Of a stretch of DNA of 64,000 nucleotides, positions 48,375-60,475 are shown piece after piece. Each line of letters starts with the position of its first letter. Position 1 is the first letter of the stretch. The translations under genes were made by a program, and so were the position numbers. The notes below the pieces were generated by a model. That model did not search any database and had not been told where the DNA came from. It worked only from the letters and a program-made list of their open reading frames with translations. This DNA comes from Haematobia irritans (lineage: Eukaryota; Arthropoda; Insecta; Diptera; Muscidae): NCBI RefSeq assembly GCF_050003625.1, contig NC_134398.1, positions 107,602,026 through 107,666,025 of the forward strand. Direction: 5' to 3'.

Positions 48375-48970
48375 AACTAGATTAGCGCGCCTTCAATTTT
48401 CACAAAAATACCTTAAATGGCCTCAGGAGCAGTGTATATGTGCTATATATTCCTACGATTCAAAATTTAACTTGCATAGATCGGACGGTAGAAATTTAGT
48501 ACGAAGGCTGCAAGGAAAGCCTTAATCCAAAAAATACAAATAGTTACGTCAATCATGGTGGGCCAATATTAGGGTCTGGGGGTATTTTTCTGGACAAGTT
48601 ATTGGCCTGATTTGTAGAATCGAGGGTATTTTGCTGTCGGAAGTCCACACAAATATTTTGTGCGTAAGCATTCCGGGAAATGCCGTCTGCATGGATTATT
48701 CAGCGCGATCATGACCTTTAGTACACATGTAACTTGGTAAAACAATGGATTTACGATGAAATTGGAGGTGCTTGACTAGACTATTCAGTCGCCTAATGTA
48801 AAAGTCATAAAACAAGCTTTGGAAAGCTGTAAAACGAAAAATTGGTACGACGTTTTTGCAACAGACTTACGAAATCTATTTGAGCCTGACCATTGACCAT
48901 TTAATCCTAACCAATGGCAAAAACTTGCGCAGAAGTAATCAAACGATATGGCTATAGTATTAACTATTAA
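48375..48970 (+). pseudogene. Decayed Tc1-type (DDE) transposase
   Basis: Pieces of a Tc1-like transposase in shifting plus-strand frames: FSQKYLKWPQEQ, then YDSKFNLHRSDGRN (first Asp region), then VWGYFSG and CRIEGIL, then WIIQRDHD (second Asp region) and LVKQWIYDEIG. The end reads NKLWKAVKRKIG (around the third acidic residue) and CAEVIKRYGYSINY before a stop at 48968-48970. At least four frame changes or stops break it. The order and motifs fit Tc1-group transposases. It covers roughly the catalytic domain; the paired N-terminal helix-turn-helix is missing. Not functional. Confidence 0.7.
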
Positions 48971-49206
48971 CATTTATCGTTAAAAGTTACAACAACTTTA
49001 ATTATTTTTAAATATATGTGATACTTAATATTAGTTGCAAAGGTTTTGAACAGGCGACAATTCTCTTTTTAAAAAAAAAGTATAAATTATCAAAAAAAAA
49101 AATATCGTCAGTTCCGTTATTTCCGTGAATCTTTAAAATTGACACAGTAGGCAACAACATAGCATTAAAATTTTGGTTTTAATATTTTTATTTTCATTAT
49201 AATTAA

Positions 49207-49592
49207 GGTTAATTTTTAACAGGGAATGTGGTTGCAAAATCAACACCGATATTTCTTACAAAAGAAAACTTTATTTTAAGTATAATTCAATGATTTCACA
49301 ATTAAACAATTAAATGAATATATTCAAGACTATCAAAATTACGATTCAAGCTTTAATATGATTGAACTGGTGCCAAACGACGCGTAACCAAGACTGCCGT
49401 TCGTTCCCAATGTGCCTTTACTCGTCAGCTCCTCTATCTTCAGTTTCTGCGTGTGTGGATATCTGGTAGCATGGGATACATTCTTGCAGACTAACCATCA
49501 GCTAGTCTGCGCGTGGAGATATTGCGAAATGGGGTTTTATGCTGACTCTGCCTCACGTATTCCGTGGACAGAGATGGGAGCGTTGTTAACCC
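49207..49592 (-). mobile_element. Candidate 3' LTR of an errantivirus (gypsy-type)
   Basis: On the minus strand a purine run AAGGAGGGAGG is followed by GGTTAACAACGC, close to the AGTTAACA start of gypsy LTRs. An AATAAA lies at about 49270-49275. A matching inverted TTAACC closes the unit at 49207. About 386 bp. No second LTR was found, so the boundaries are provisional. Confidence 0.5.
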
Positions 49593-50950
49593 TCCCTCCT
49601 TAAAAATCTGCGTCCCGCAGATCGTAGGGTGTTCAGGTGAAGGATGTAAGAGTACTTGGGGAAGATTGAGCCTCTTTGTCTGTTGGTGCCACAGCCATCC
49701 GATGCAGATCATGATCAGGCCGATGATTGTGATATTGATGCTGAAGGATTGTTTCATTTTTGTTCCCAACCGATCAAGTCTCTTTATGTTACTGAGACTT
49801 ATACCATGAACATACTCTATGTCCAGTAATAAGTTATCGTGGGTTATATTCGTATGAACTGGTGGTAGAGCCTGTGTTCTGGTACATGTTGTAGATGAGT
49901 TCGTCTGGTTGTTTATTGTCAACGATTCATTAAAAATTTGGATTAGGTAAGTGCCGTTCATCGGTTTGGTTTGGCCGTCGTATTCTACGCTTCCTTCATA
50001 ATTTGTGACAAAGATTGTGTCATCCGTTAGGGCTTCAATTATCATTACGTTGGTATATTTGTAGTTGCATTTAGCCGTACCGCCTCTTAGCATTTTCGCG
50101 AGGCAATAATCCCGTGATAACTTGGTTAGTGCTGATTCCTGACGATCGTACAATTATTAATGGATAGCAGCTGCCTTTAATTGCGTAGACTTCAGCTTCA
50201 TTTATCAACACACTATTGAAGCCCAATTCAATTTGTCGTCCATCCTGGATTCACGCTCTAATATGAAGCACGTTAAAGACCTCCTTTCTAAGATTCGGCA
50301 TTGATATACATACAATAACAAAGAACTATTGGTGTAAATAGAAGGTGTTGCGTACTCTAATACTTCCGATCATCGATTATTCTACTTATTTCGCCTAAAG
50401 CAAGTAGGTTGGAATTCACGATGCTAGTCTTAGCCAGCTGGCAGGCTCTGACGATCTCATTTATCTCCTCCTTCAAAACCATTACTTGGCTCATCATCGT
50501 CCTCTCAACGTGGCCTGAATCCTTTACGCTCGTCATATTATTGATTCTATAAATGACTTCGTTGAGTTTCTTTATAGCCTCATCGGCTCATTTCCTTGTT
50601 AACCTTGTACTGCTCATTATTATTGGAAATGGCGTCGTTTTGGCTCTGAAGTAGTTTGTTCCAGTCCGCATCATCGGGGCTTCCGGCTACCCATTTCCAC
50701 GCTGATCCGAGCCAGTCTATGGATCTTACTATTCTAGCTTTAGTGTTTCGCAATTCCTCAAGGCGTTCCCTCATTTGCTGCAGCTGATGCAATATGAGTT
50801 CTTTGTTTCGGCCAGGGGGACTCTATCCCTGACCAGGGATGACATAACCATAACCGTTGTTAAATAGTGCTCCCGATTTATGGCATGCACTAATTTAAAA
50901 TTCCCATCGAAGAGCCAACCGTTCCACAGTGGTCGATCCCTTTGGCCAAA
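49491..50950 (-). pseudogene. Errantivirus-type env (F-like envelope) remnant
   Basis: Insect endogenous retrovirus envelope gene on the minus strand, broken by several frameshifts and stops. The 50580-50792 frame has coiled-coil-like HQLQQMRERLEEL and then RIVRSIDWLGSAWKW, the stretch at the cleavage/fusion region of gypsy-type Env. The 49491-50153 frame covers the C-terminal half: N-glycosylation sites (NQTNSS, HTNITH), then a membrane segment SINITIIGLIMICIGWLW, then a short tail that reads on into the candidate LTR. Breaks lie near 50795, 50570 and between about 50380 and 50160. The 5' end is lost near 50950. Sequence 50951-51248 beyond it has no recognised feature. Not expected to make a working protein. 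Confidence 0.75.
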
Positions 50951-51508
50951 AATAAAAAATCAAAGCTAGAAATTTGTCAAAAAGTGTGGCATCACTATTT
51001 CTTATGCAAACAAGGTTTTACAATGTGTATTTGTTTTTATTTTCTTACATCTGTACTCTTTAAGAACGGCTTCAAAAGAAAGAGCAAGTAAGCAGTTGGT
51101 TTTTTGAAGTGTGAAAAAGTATAAAATTAAGTGCACTTTTAAATAAATAAAACAAAAGAAAGAAAAATTATATCGAACTAAATCGAAATGAATATTGAAC
51201 TAAATGGTATTAACTATATTTTAAAATAAAAAAGAATTATAAAACTTGTTATACCCTCCACCATAGGATGGGGATATATTAACTTTGTCATTCCGTTTGT
51301 AACACATCGAAGTATTGCTCTAAGACCCCATAAAGTATATATATTCTGGGTCGTGGTGAAATTCTGAGTCGATCTAAGCATGTCCGTCCGTCTGTCCGGC
51401 TGTCCGTCCGTCTGTGGAAATCACGCTAACTTCCGAACGAAACTAGCTATCGACTTGAAACTTGGCACAAGTAGTTGTTATTGATGTAGGTCGGATGGAA
51501 TTGAAAAT

Positions 51509-52425
51509 GGGCCATATCGGCCCACGTATACGTATAGCCCCCATATAAACCGATCCCCAAATTTGGCTTGCGGAGCCTTCCGGAGCAGCAAAATTCATCC
51601 GATCCGGTTGAAATTTGGTACGTGGTCTAAGTATACGGTCTCTAACAACCATGCAAGAATTGGTCCATATCGGTCCATAATTATATATAGCCCCCATATA
51701 AACCGATCCCCAGATTTGACCTCCGGAGCCTCTTGGAGGGGCAAAATTCATCCGATCCGGTTGAAATTTGGTACCTGATGTTAGTATACGGTCTCTAACA
51801 ACCATGCAAAAATTGGTCCATATCGGTCCATAAATATATATAGCTCCCATATAAACCGATCCCCAGATTTGACCTCCGGAGCCTCTTGGAGGAGCAAACT
51901 TCATCCTACCCGATTGAAATTTGGTACGTGGTGTTAGTATATGGTCTCTAACAACCATGCAAAAACTGGTCCATATCGGTCCATAATTATATATAGCTCC
52001 CATATAAACCGATCCCCAGATTTGACCTCCGGAGCCTCTTGGAGGGGCAAAATTCATCCGATCCGTTTGAAATTGGGTACCTGATGTTAGTATACGGTCT
52101 CTAACAAGCATGCAAAAATTGGTCCATATCGGTCCATAATTATATAGCTCCCATATAAACCGATCCCCAGATTTGAACTCTGGAGCCTCTTGGATGAGCA
52201 AAATTCATCCGATCCAATTGAAATTTAGTACGTGGTGTTAGTATATGGTCTCTAACAACCATGCAAAAATTGGTCCATATCGGTCCATAATTATATATAG
52301 CTCCCATATAAACCGATCCCCAGATTTGACCTCCGGAGCCTCTTGGAGGAGCAAAAGTCATCCGATGCGGTTGAAATTTGGTACATTTCGTTAGTATATG
52401 GCCTCTAACAGCCATGTAAAAATTG
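51509..52425. repeat. 153-bp tandem array in CR-B copy 1
   Basis: Six units. Successive 'ggtccatatcggtccat' starts at 51662, 51815, 51968, 52121 and 52272 give spacings of 153, 153, 153 and 151 bp. Each unit has ccgatccccagatttgacct and ggtctctaacaaccatgc. The long minus-strand open frames (51443-52201, 52140-52415) follow from the unit being 51 codons. Confidence 0.9.
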
Positions 52426-52426
52426 T

Positions 52427-53040
52427 CAAATTTTATTACTATAGAAAATTTTGTAAAAAATTTATTTCTGTAGAAAATTTTGTCAACATTTTATTTCTAT
52501 AGACAATTTTGTCAACATTTTATTTCTATAGAACATTTTGTCAACATTTCATTTCTATAGAAAATTTTGTCAACATTTTATATCTATAGAAAATTTTGTC
52601 AAAATTTTATTGCTATAGAAAATTTTGTCAACATTTTACTTCCATAGAAAATTTTGTCAACATTTTATTTCTATAGAAAATTTTGTCAAGTTTTTATTTC
52701 TATAGAAAATTTTGTCAAAATTTTATTTCTATAGAAAATTTTGTAAAAAATTTATTTCTGTAGAAAATTTTGTCAACATTTTATTTCTATAGACAATTTT
52801 GTCAACATTTTATTTCTATAGAACATTTTGTCAACATTTTATTTCTATAGAAAATTTTGTCAACATTTTATTTCTATAGAAAATTTTGTCAAAATTTTAT
52901 TGCTATAGAAAATTTTGTCAACATTTTACTTCCATAGAAAATTTTGTCAACATTTTATTTCTATAGAAAATTTTGTCAAGTTTTTATTTCTATAGAAAAT
53001 TTTGTCAAAATTTTATTTCTATAGAAAATTTTGTCAAACT
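52427..53040. repeat. 29-bp minisatellite array with a 290-bp higher-order duplication
   Basis: About 21 units of acattttatttctatagaaa-attttgtca. A variant block beginning gtaaaaaatttatttctg at 52453 recurs at 52743, exactly 290 bp (10 units) later, with the same order of variants. Confidence 0.9.
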
Positions 53041-53270
53041 GAATTATATACGTATTTAATCGGCCTTTTTTTGTTTAATATATACCCCTTATGGACTAAC
53101 TTACAATTTAGAAGACAGTGTTAAAAAGTTTTACGATAACTTGCCATCGGCAAGTGTTATCGCAACCCGATTGTGGTTGACAGCCTTTAGTAGAAGTTCC
53201 TACGCAATCCATGGTGGAGGGTACATAAGATTCGGCCTGGCCGAACTTACGGCCGTATATACTTGTTTTA

Positions 53271-54990
53271 AATATGTTATAAAGTCTATTTTTGTCAGTC
53301 TCATTGTTTCGTGTTCGTTCGTTCTTATAAGTAAATTTTATGTAGAGTTTTAGTTATGTTCCCCCCTGAAGACTCCAATAGGATTTTTTGTAGGGTATTA
53401 GCTAATTTTTCAAGATTCCAAATTGATAAAAATCAGCTGCTTTCTTTTGCCCCCTTTGTGTTATCTCCCTAATACCGAAGTGGTCTTGTTTCTTTATATC
53501 CAAATATGAATTTTTGTGTGGTGTTTGTTAACACTAGTTTACACTGAAAATGTACATTTGATGACTTTTCTTATGTATTTTGATATGCTGAATTTGAAAA
53601 TGAAGGTTAAAACCGTTTTATGAAACCGTTTTTGAAATATCCCGTTATTATTAGTTTTTCTGACTTTTTTCGCTAAACAAATTATACCTCGAGCTAGAAA
53701 TATCCGATTATATCGTTGTTTGTACTTGAATGCATGGTATTGAGATGTCGAACAAACGTGTGTAATAAGATCTATGATAAGTTAAGTGGTTCAAAATATA
53801 TCGACGAAAATAGGGCGAATTTTCAAAACAATCTTGTTGTACAACTTCATGAAAATCGGATAAAAACTACTGCCCTTGGAGTAAAATCGTGAGATCGGTC
53901 TATTCGTAGGCTATACCAACGCATGGGCTGCTTGACCTCATTTCCGTTACATCTATTTGTGATCTTAAAATAATTCTAGATTTTAAATTTAGGCAAATCA
54001 TATAGAAAGTACGTTTTCTAGAAGCCCATAAAATAAAATCGGGAGATCGGTCTATATGGGGGGCTATACCAAAACTTCATCAATCAATTCCATTTTATCA
54101 TTAAATAGTCCTGACATAATTATAAAGCCGTGACCGAAGTTTCACGATGATATCTATACTGGAAGTATTTTTGGCCGCTAACTCCATATAGCACCGACCA
54201 CTGTGCGTTCCCTACCTTTGTCGATACCAGCGGTGTCTCGTACTTGAAAATGTGAATGGCGTCCAGTGACCAATAAACCCAATAAACATAAATGATACAA
54301 CCAGAAACATATCTAAAAATATTATATACAAAAGGAATTGAAATTAGTATAACCAAAACAAAGTAAAATGTTCAAACTTTATATGAAAAGAATATAAACT
54401 AACTTATACACCATTAAAAAAAAAAGAGGAATGTGTTTTACAATTCATAATGAGTAATTCCTTTTGTATATAATATTTTTAGATATGTTTCTGGTTGTAT
54501 GTGTTAGTAGTTTCATTTTCTTTTTCTATGTAATTTTGTCGATTCACTTGCTTCTTTTTCTTTGTGTTCAGATTCATTTTCGTTTTTATGGCCCCCGCAA
54601 CCTGACTCACTTACGGGTATGATATGTATTCATTCATATCATTTTCATTTTTTCATATATCAATTTCATATATAATTTTTTCTTTTAGCATTATATTGAA
54701 AGTGTATTTTAATATCATATCATATCTCATGATGTACCGCCGTTGTGCCTGTAAGCCTCACTCTGTTCGAGCACATTATCAGCGAATGACAATAACACAT
54801 TTTGTGAATGCTTTTTTAATTATTTCATGTATATTCAAATTTCATCAATCATTAATTTATCTTGTGTCATTGTAAATATCATTTTCTTTTCTCAGTTTTG
54901 AGTTATTAATATTTGTATATATATTTTCTGTTTTTCATTTTTCAATCAATGCTTATAAGGTTCATGTTAAGTTTTTCTTTAGATATACGT
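53271..54990. other. Unassigned stretch between CR-B copies
   Basis: Contains an M-type start at 53541 (acactgaaaatgtacatttg), a sequence related to the 7.4-7.6 kb arm region (atccgattatatcgttgttt), a CR-A-like scrap (atcggtctatatggggggct, 54046-54065) and one long perfect hairpin. No gene. Confidence 0.5.
54297..54498. repeat. Perfect 43-bp inverted repeat, 116-bp spacer
   Basis: Arms 54297-54339 and 54456-54498 are exact reverse complements (acaaccagaaacatatc... / ...gatatgtttctggttgt). Confidence 0.9.
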
Positions 54991-55088
54991 TTTTTTATAC
55001 CCTCCACCATAGGATGGGGGTATATTAACTTTGTCATTCCGATTGTAACACATCGAAATATTGCTCTAAGACCCCATAAAGTATATAT

Positions 55089-57264
55089 TAGAGCATTGCA
55101 AGAGAACATTCATTCATAGCGCACACAACTTCACTCATGAAACGGTTCGAGAAGACTGAATAATCTTCGTTGATCGAATGAATAAAATGAGAACACTGGC
55201 TTGATCGAATCGGTTCGAATGAATGTAAATGTATGAATGAGACATGGTTTGAATCACACCCAATAATTCAGTATCAAGTGAATGTTGTTGTGACGTCACA
55301 TCATTGAAGTTGTGCATTTGTTTCCATTCTCGGTCGCAAGCAAACATTCGATTGCATTTGGTGAAACGGGATAATCGAGAATACTCGAACATTTAGCGGG
55401 AGTTTCGGGAATTTGCAAAGTTCTCGAGTATGTTATGACAAAAAATGGAATCATGCTTAATGAGAAAAGAAGTCATACAGTTTGTGTTTCTTTAGATATA
55501 AGTGTGTAATTAATAGTTAAGCTTATTGACGATAAAATGAGTAATTCTAACAAGGTAAATGTTTAAATTTGTTATGTTTTTATATGTAAATAGCAAAAGT
55601 AAATTTATTTTTGTATTTTTTGTCTGATTTTTATACCATCCACCATAGGAAGGGGGTATATTAACTTTGTCATTCCATTTGTAATACATCGAAATACTGC
55701 TCTAAGACCCCATAAAGTATATATATTCGGTCGTGGTGAAATTCTGAGTCGATCTAAGCATGTCCGTCCGTCCGTCTGTTGAAATCACGCTAACTTCCGA
55801 ACGAAACAAGCTATCGATTTGAAACTTGGCATAAGTAGTTGTCATTGATTTAGGTTGGATGGTATTGCAAGTGGGCCATATTTTATCAAAATTTTATTTG
55901 TATAGATTTTATTTCTATAGAAAACTTTGTGAAAACTTTATTTCTATAAAAATTTTTATCAAATTTTTATTTCTATAGAAAATTTTATCAAAATTTTATT
56001 TCTATAAAAAATGTTGTCATAATTTTATTTCTATAGAAAATTTTGTCAAAATTTTATTTCTATGGAAAATGTTGTTAGCATCCATAAAAAATTTTATCAA
56101 AATTCTATTTCTATAGACAATTCTATCAAAATTGTATTTCTATAGAAAATTTTGTCAAAATTTTATTTCTATAGAAAATTTTGTCAAAATTTTATTTTTA
56201 TAGAAAATTTTATCAACATTATATTTGTTTAATTCTGCTTGAGGTCATATGAATAAAAACAGATGTTGTTGTTTTTTGGAGTTGTATTTTTATTTAATAT
56301 TATCCAATATTTCGAAACATCTCCGATGTTCGTTTTCAGGGAAATTTTTTTAAAAGTAAAGAACAATGAACTTATTCGCAAACGAGTAAATCTATAAAAA
56401 ATTTTGTAAAAATTTTATTTCTATAGAAAATTGTTAACATTTTATTTCTATAGAAAATTTTGTCAAAATTTTATTTCTATTGAAAATTTTGTCAACATCG
56501 TATTTCTATAAAAAATTTAATCAAAATTTTATTTCTATAGAAAATTTTATCAAAAATTTTATTTCTATAGAAAATTTGGTCAAAATTTTATTTCTCTGGA
56601 AAATTTTATCAACATTTTATTTCTATAAAAAATTTTGTCACAATTTTATTTCAATAGAAAATTTTATCGATATTTTATTTCTATGGAAAATTTTGTCAAA
56701 ATTTTATTTCTATAGAAAAAGACAAAATGTTTTATTTCCTTTAAATACGAATGCCCCTTATTTTTTATACGAAAAAGTTAATTGCATTTTTAACGATTAC
56801 TTACTATAATGCCCAAAAAGATCATCCCAAATGTTTCTCCTAAAAACTAGAGCAATATTTTGTTTTGCTGTTAATACCTTTTTACATAGAAATGCAGAAG
56901 GTTTTGTCCACTTTATGTTATTTTTTTTACTTCATACACAAGCGCCTTTCCATCAACTTACAACTAAACAAATGTACAATACATATAAAAGTTGTTGTTA
57001 TTGTTACTACGTGAGGGCAAAAAAAGATTCGAAATCCTCGATTCCTTCACTTTGTTTTCGAAAACAATTTGACTCGTTGTGTTTGATCCCAAAGACTGAA
57101 GTTGTTTGATTGACCGTTTCATACAACACAAACGAGAACGAGTTATGGTTTTATTCGAACTTACAAACATCGGTCCAAACGGGAACGACTACAAATCTCT
57201 ACCTTACTTGTTGGGCTTCGAGATGTTCTCGAACACAAAAATATATGACCGATGCAATGCTCTA
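55089..57264. mobile_element. 2.2-kb hAT-like element inside CR-B copy 2
   Basis: Ends TAGAGCATTGCA and TGCAATGCTCTA are perfect 12-bp inverted repeats. GTATATAT is duplicated exactly at 55081-55088 and 57265-57272. Copy 1 of CR-B (51331-51350) is the empty site. The subterminal sequence has gaatgaatg/gaacattc-type motifs. No hAT transposase is visible. The middle is occupied by a partial composite repeat. Confidence 0.85.
55630..56730. repeat. Partial CR-B with 29-bp array, nested in the hAT-like element
   Basis: Hairpin end ataccatccaccatagga at about 55632, the attctgagtcgatctaagca phrase, then about 20 degenerate 29-bp units in two blocks (55880-56220, 56395-56720). Between the blocks is a 170-bp unrelated piece containing acatctccgatgttcg. 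No 153-bp units remain. Confidence 0.75.
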
Positions 57265-59096
57265 GTATATATATTCTGGGTCGTGGTGAAATTCTGAGTC
57301 GATCTAAGCATGTCCGTCCGGCTGTCCGTCCGTCTGTGGAAATCACGCTAACTTCCGAACGAAACTAGCTATCGACTTGAAACTTGGCACAAGTAGTTGT
57401 TATTGATGTAGGTCGGATGGTATTGAAAATGGGCCATATCGGCCCACGTTTACGTATAGCCCCCATATAAACCGATCCCCAAATTTGGCTTGCGGAGCCT
57501 TCCGGAGCAGCAAAATTCATCCGATCCGGTTGAAGTTTGGTACGTGGTCTAAGTATACGGTCTCTAACAACCATGCAAGAATTGGTCCATATCGGTCCAT
57601 AATTATATATAGCCCCCATATAAACCGATCCCCAGATTTGACCTCCGGAGCCTCTTGGAGGGGCAAAATTCATCCGATCCGGTTGAAATTTGGTACCTGA
57701 TGTTAGTATACGGTCTCTAACAACCATGCAAAAATTCGTCCATATCGGTCCATAAATATATATAGCTCCCATATAAACCGATCCCCAGATTTGACCTCCG
57801 GAGCCTCTTGGAGGAGCAAACTTCATCCTACCCGATTGAAATTTGGTACGTGGTGTTAGTATATGGTCTCTAACAACCATGCAAAAACTGGTCCATATCG
57901 GTCCATAATTATATATAGCTCCCATATAAACCGATCCCCAGATTTGACCTTCGGAGCCTCTTGGAGGGGCAAAATTCATCCGATCCGTTTGAAATTGGGT
58001 ACCTGATGTTAGTATACGGTCTCTAACAAGCATGCAAAAATTGGTCCATATCGGTCCATAATTATATATAGGTCCCATATAAACCGATCCCCAGATTTGA
58101 ACTCTGGAGCCTCTTGGATGAGCAAAATTCATCCGATCCAATTGAAATTTAGTACGTGGTGTTAGTATATGGTCTCTAACAACCATGCAAAAATTGGTCC
58201 ATATCGGTCCATAATTATATATAGCTCCCATATAAACCGATCCCCAGATTTGACCTCCGGAGCCTCTTGGAGGAGCAAAAGTCATCCGATGCGGTTGAAA
58301 TTTGGTACATTTCGTTAGTATATGGCCTCTAACAGCCATGTAAAAATTGTCAAATTTTATTACTATAGAAAATTTTGTCAAAATTTTATTTCTATAGAAA
58401 ATTTTGTAAAAAATTTATTTCTGTAGAAAATTTTGTCAACATTTTATTTCTATAGACAATTTTGTCAACATTTTATTTCTATAGAACATTTTGTCAACAT
58501 TTTATTTCTATAGAAAATTTTGTCAACATTTTATTTCTATAGAAAATTTTGTCAAAATTTTATTGCTATAGAAAATTTTGTTAACATTTTACTTCCATAG
58601 AAAATTTTGTCAACATTTTATTTCTATAGAAAATTTTGTCAAGTTTTTATTTCTATAGAAAATTTTGTCAGAATTTTATTTCTATAGAAAATTTTGTCAA
58701 ACTGAATTATATACGTATTTAATCGGCCTTTTTTTTTTGTTTAATATATACCCCTTATGGACTAACTTACAATTTAGAAGACAGTGTTAAAAAGTTGTAC
58801 GATAACTTGCCATCGGCAAGTGTTATCGCAACGCAAGTAATTCGATTGTGGATGACAGCCTTTAGTAGAAGTTCCTACGCAATCCATGGTGGAGAGTACA
58901 TAAGATTCGGCCTGGCCGAACTTACGGCCGTATATACTTGTTTTGTTTTATTGTACATGTATATTAAAAAAAATTATTACTACTCATTTACTTTAGATAT
59001 TTATTTGCTTTAAGTAAATCATTGCCAAGAATTAAGAAGTGAAGGAGGAAGAAGGAAGGAACTTGAATTGAACATTATCAGCGGAGATTCGCTTTT

Positions 59097-60475
59097 TTAT
59101 TTGAGCGACAAAATATTCTTAAAATGTTGTTTGTGAATCCTTCTCCCACTTTTTGTCAGCACTGTCACTCTATTGTCCTCTTCTACTATTTCCTGTCTGA
59201 ATAAAGGTTTATTCTTTCCTTTAATAGTCTTAATGGCCACATAAATTCTATCTCCTTTGTTATATGTTCTCCCACTTTGCCTCTTCTTATTTATTCTAGC
59301 AGTACGGGCTGCAGCATGTCATTTCAACAGATGTCTAAGGTTCTTATTAACTTTAGCCTGTTCGGAAAGAAGTCTTTCATAATCTACCCCAACAAATTTA
59401 TTAAAGAATAAATAACGGGGTGTCTTATTTGTCACGGAATGTATAGTATTATATCGATCCACACAGATCTCGACCAATTCCTCCACAGAGAGGTCAGGGT
59501 ATTCCGATTTCAAACATCTATATATCTCTATTATCGTCGAGTGGACCCTTTCCACTTGACCATTAACTTCACTTCTCTGTGCAGGTGTAAGATAAAGTTG
59601 AATTCCCAACCAATACTTTTGTTATCGGTGACAAGGATTTTAGGTGTTGTAAATTTCGTAAATTTATCTATGCATGTTATGAATTTGTGTCCCTGAATTT
59701 CCATTATATCCATATGAAGAATTTCACAGGGATATCTAGGATCAGGGGTTTTCTGATGGTATGGCTGCGAAGGTCTTCTGTCATATTTGCACCTATTGTA
59801 CAAGTCACAATTAGCCACATAGTTCCTAACATCAACCTGCATGCGCGGGAAGTAGTATCGCTCTAAGATTTGTTCCTTATTTTCTCTGGAATTTGGATGA
59901 GCCCTTCCATGCTCCGTCTCAATTATCTCGATTTGGCGCTCTTTTGATGTAACGTCAGTTATCATTCGTTGTGTTACATGTATTTTATACTGGGAGAAAT
60001 CTCTTGCATCATACCGAGTAGACTTTCATTAACTTTTATGCCATTCAAAATGTTAGGTTGTAATTTTTTTTTTTAACATAGGACGACGGTGAGCGAATCC
60101 TTGTTCCACTGTGACGATGATACAAAATGTCGAGTGTAGCCACGATGTGGTTCCTCAAAAGATGTCAGATCCATTCCGATTTTTATGATGATCTGGTTCT
60201 TAAAAACATTAATTGGAACTTCAACATGGGGTATGAGGTCAGACGAATCACGGTCAGCGCTATGAATTGTTGCATCCGATGACATATCATCATTGTCGTT
60301 CCCCTCTGAGGCTGTTAACGTGGTTTCCATTAGAGCTGCGTTTCCTTCGGAAGCGGTCAATGTATTTTATGAATCTTCCTGTTCATGTCTTCCTTCGGAG
60401 GCTGTTAGAGTATTTTCCAAATCTTCCTGCACAGTTCTCCTTCACTAGCGGTGTCAGTGGAAGAATGGTATAAGT
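59097..60475 (-). pseudogene. Errantivirus-type (gypsy) pol remnant: integrase and preceding linker
   Basis: Minus strand. The 60073-60360 frame has TIHSADRDSSDLIPHVEVPI and INVFKNQI, the linker between RNase H and integrase in gypsy-type Pol. The 59531-59965 frame has the His-His-Cys-Cys zinc motif (HGRAHP...CDLYNRC), then HMDIMEIQG with the first catalytic Asp, then LVTDNKS with the second. The stretch between these two is shorter than usual, so part of the core is deleted. After a frameshift near 59600, 59319-59609 carries TPAQRSEVNGQVERVHSTII with the catalytic Glu. An in-frame TGA at about 59318 precedes a C-terminal part (GDRIYVAIKTIKG...FRQEIVEE) that ends at 59097. Not functional. Reverse transcriptase is not in the window. 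Confidence 0.75.

Larger units (their letters stand above)
51249..53270. repeat. Composite repeat CR-B, copy 1 (complete)
   Basis: Hairpin end ataccctccaccatagg, then attctgggtcgtggtgaaat, then a gtccgtccgtctgtccgg run. Next is gaaacttggcacaagtag, then six 153-bp units, then a 29-bp array, then a unique tail (gaattatatacgtatttaat). It ends agattcggcctggccgaac and ggccgtatatacttg. Related copies are at 24028-26956, 54991-58945 and, partially, 55630-56730. No coding capacity is supported. The transposon class is not clear to me. Confidence 0.8.
54991..58945. repeat. Composite repeat CR-B, copy 2, split by a hAT-like element
   Basis: The hairpin end at 54997 runs to cataaagtatatat at 55088, and resumes after the insertion at 57265 (gtatatatattctgggtcg). 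It continues through a 153-bp array (about 57440-58345, six units), a 29-bp array (58346-58700, about 12 units, without the 290-bp duplication of copy 1), the unique tail and the GGCC-rich end near 58910-58935. Nearly identical to copy 1. Confidence 0.8.

Noticed and set aside
52427..53040. 29-bp regularly repeated array as a possible CRISPR
   Set aside because: Units are directly adjacent with no spacers, and the context is a fly-type genome full of the same minisatellite.
54624..55119. Phe/Ile/Ser-rich frames suggesting small membrane proteins
   Set aside because: Hydrophobic translations are expected from T-rich DNA; there is no start context, conservation or domain.
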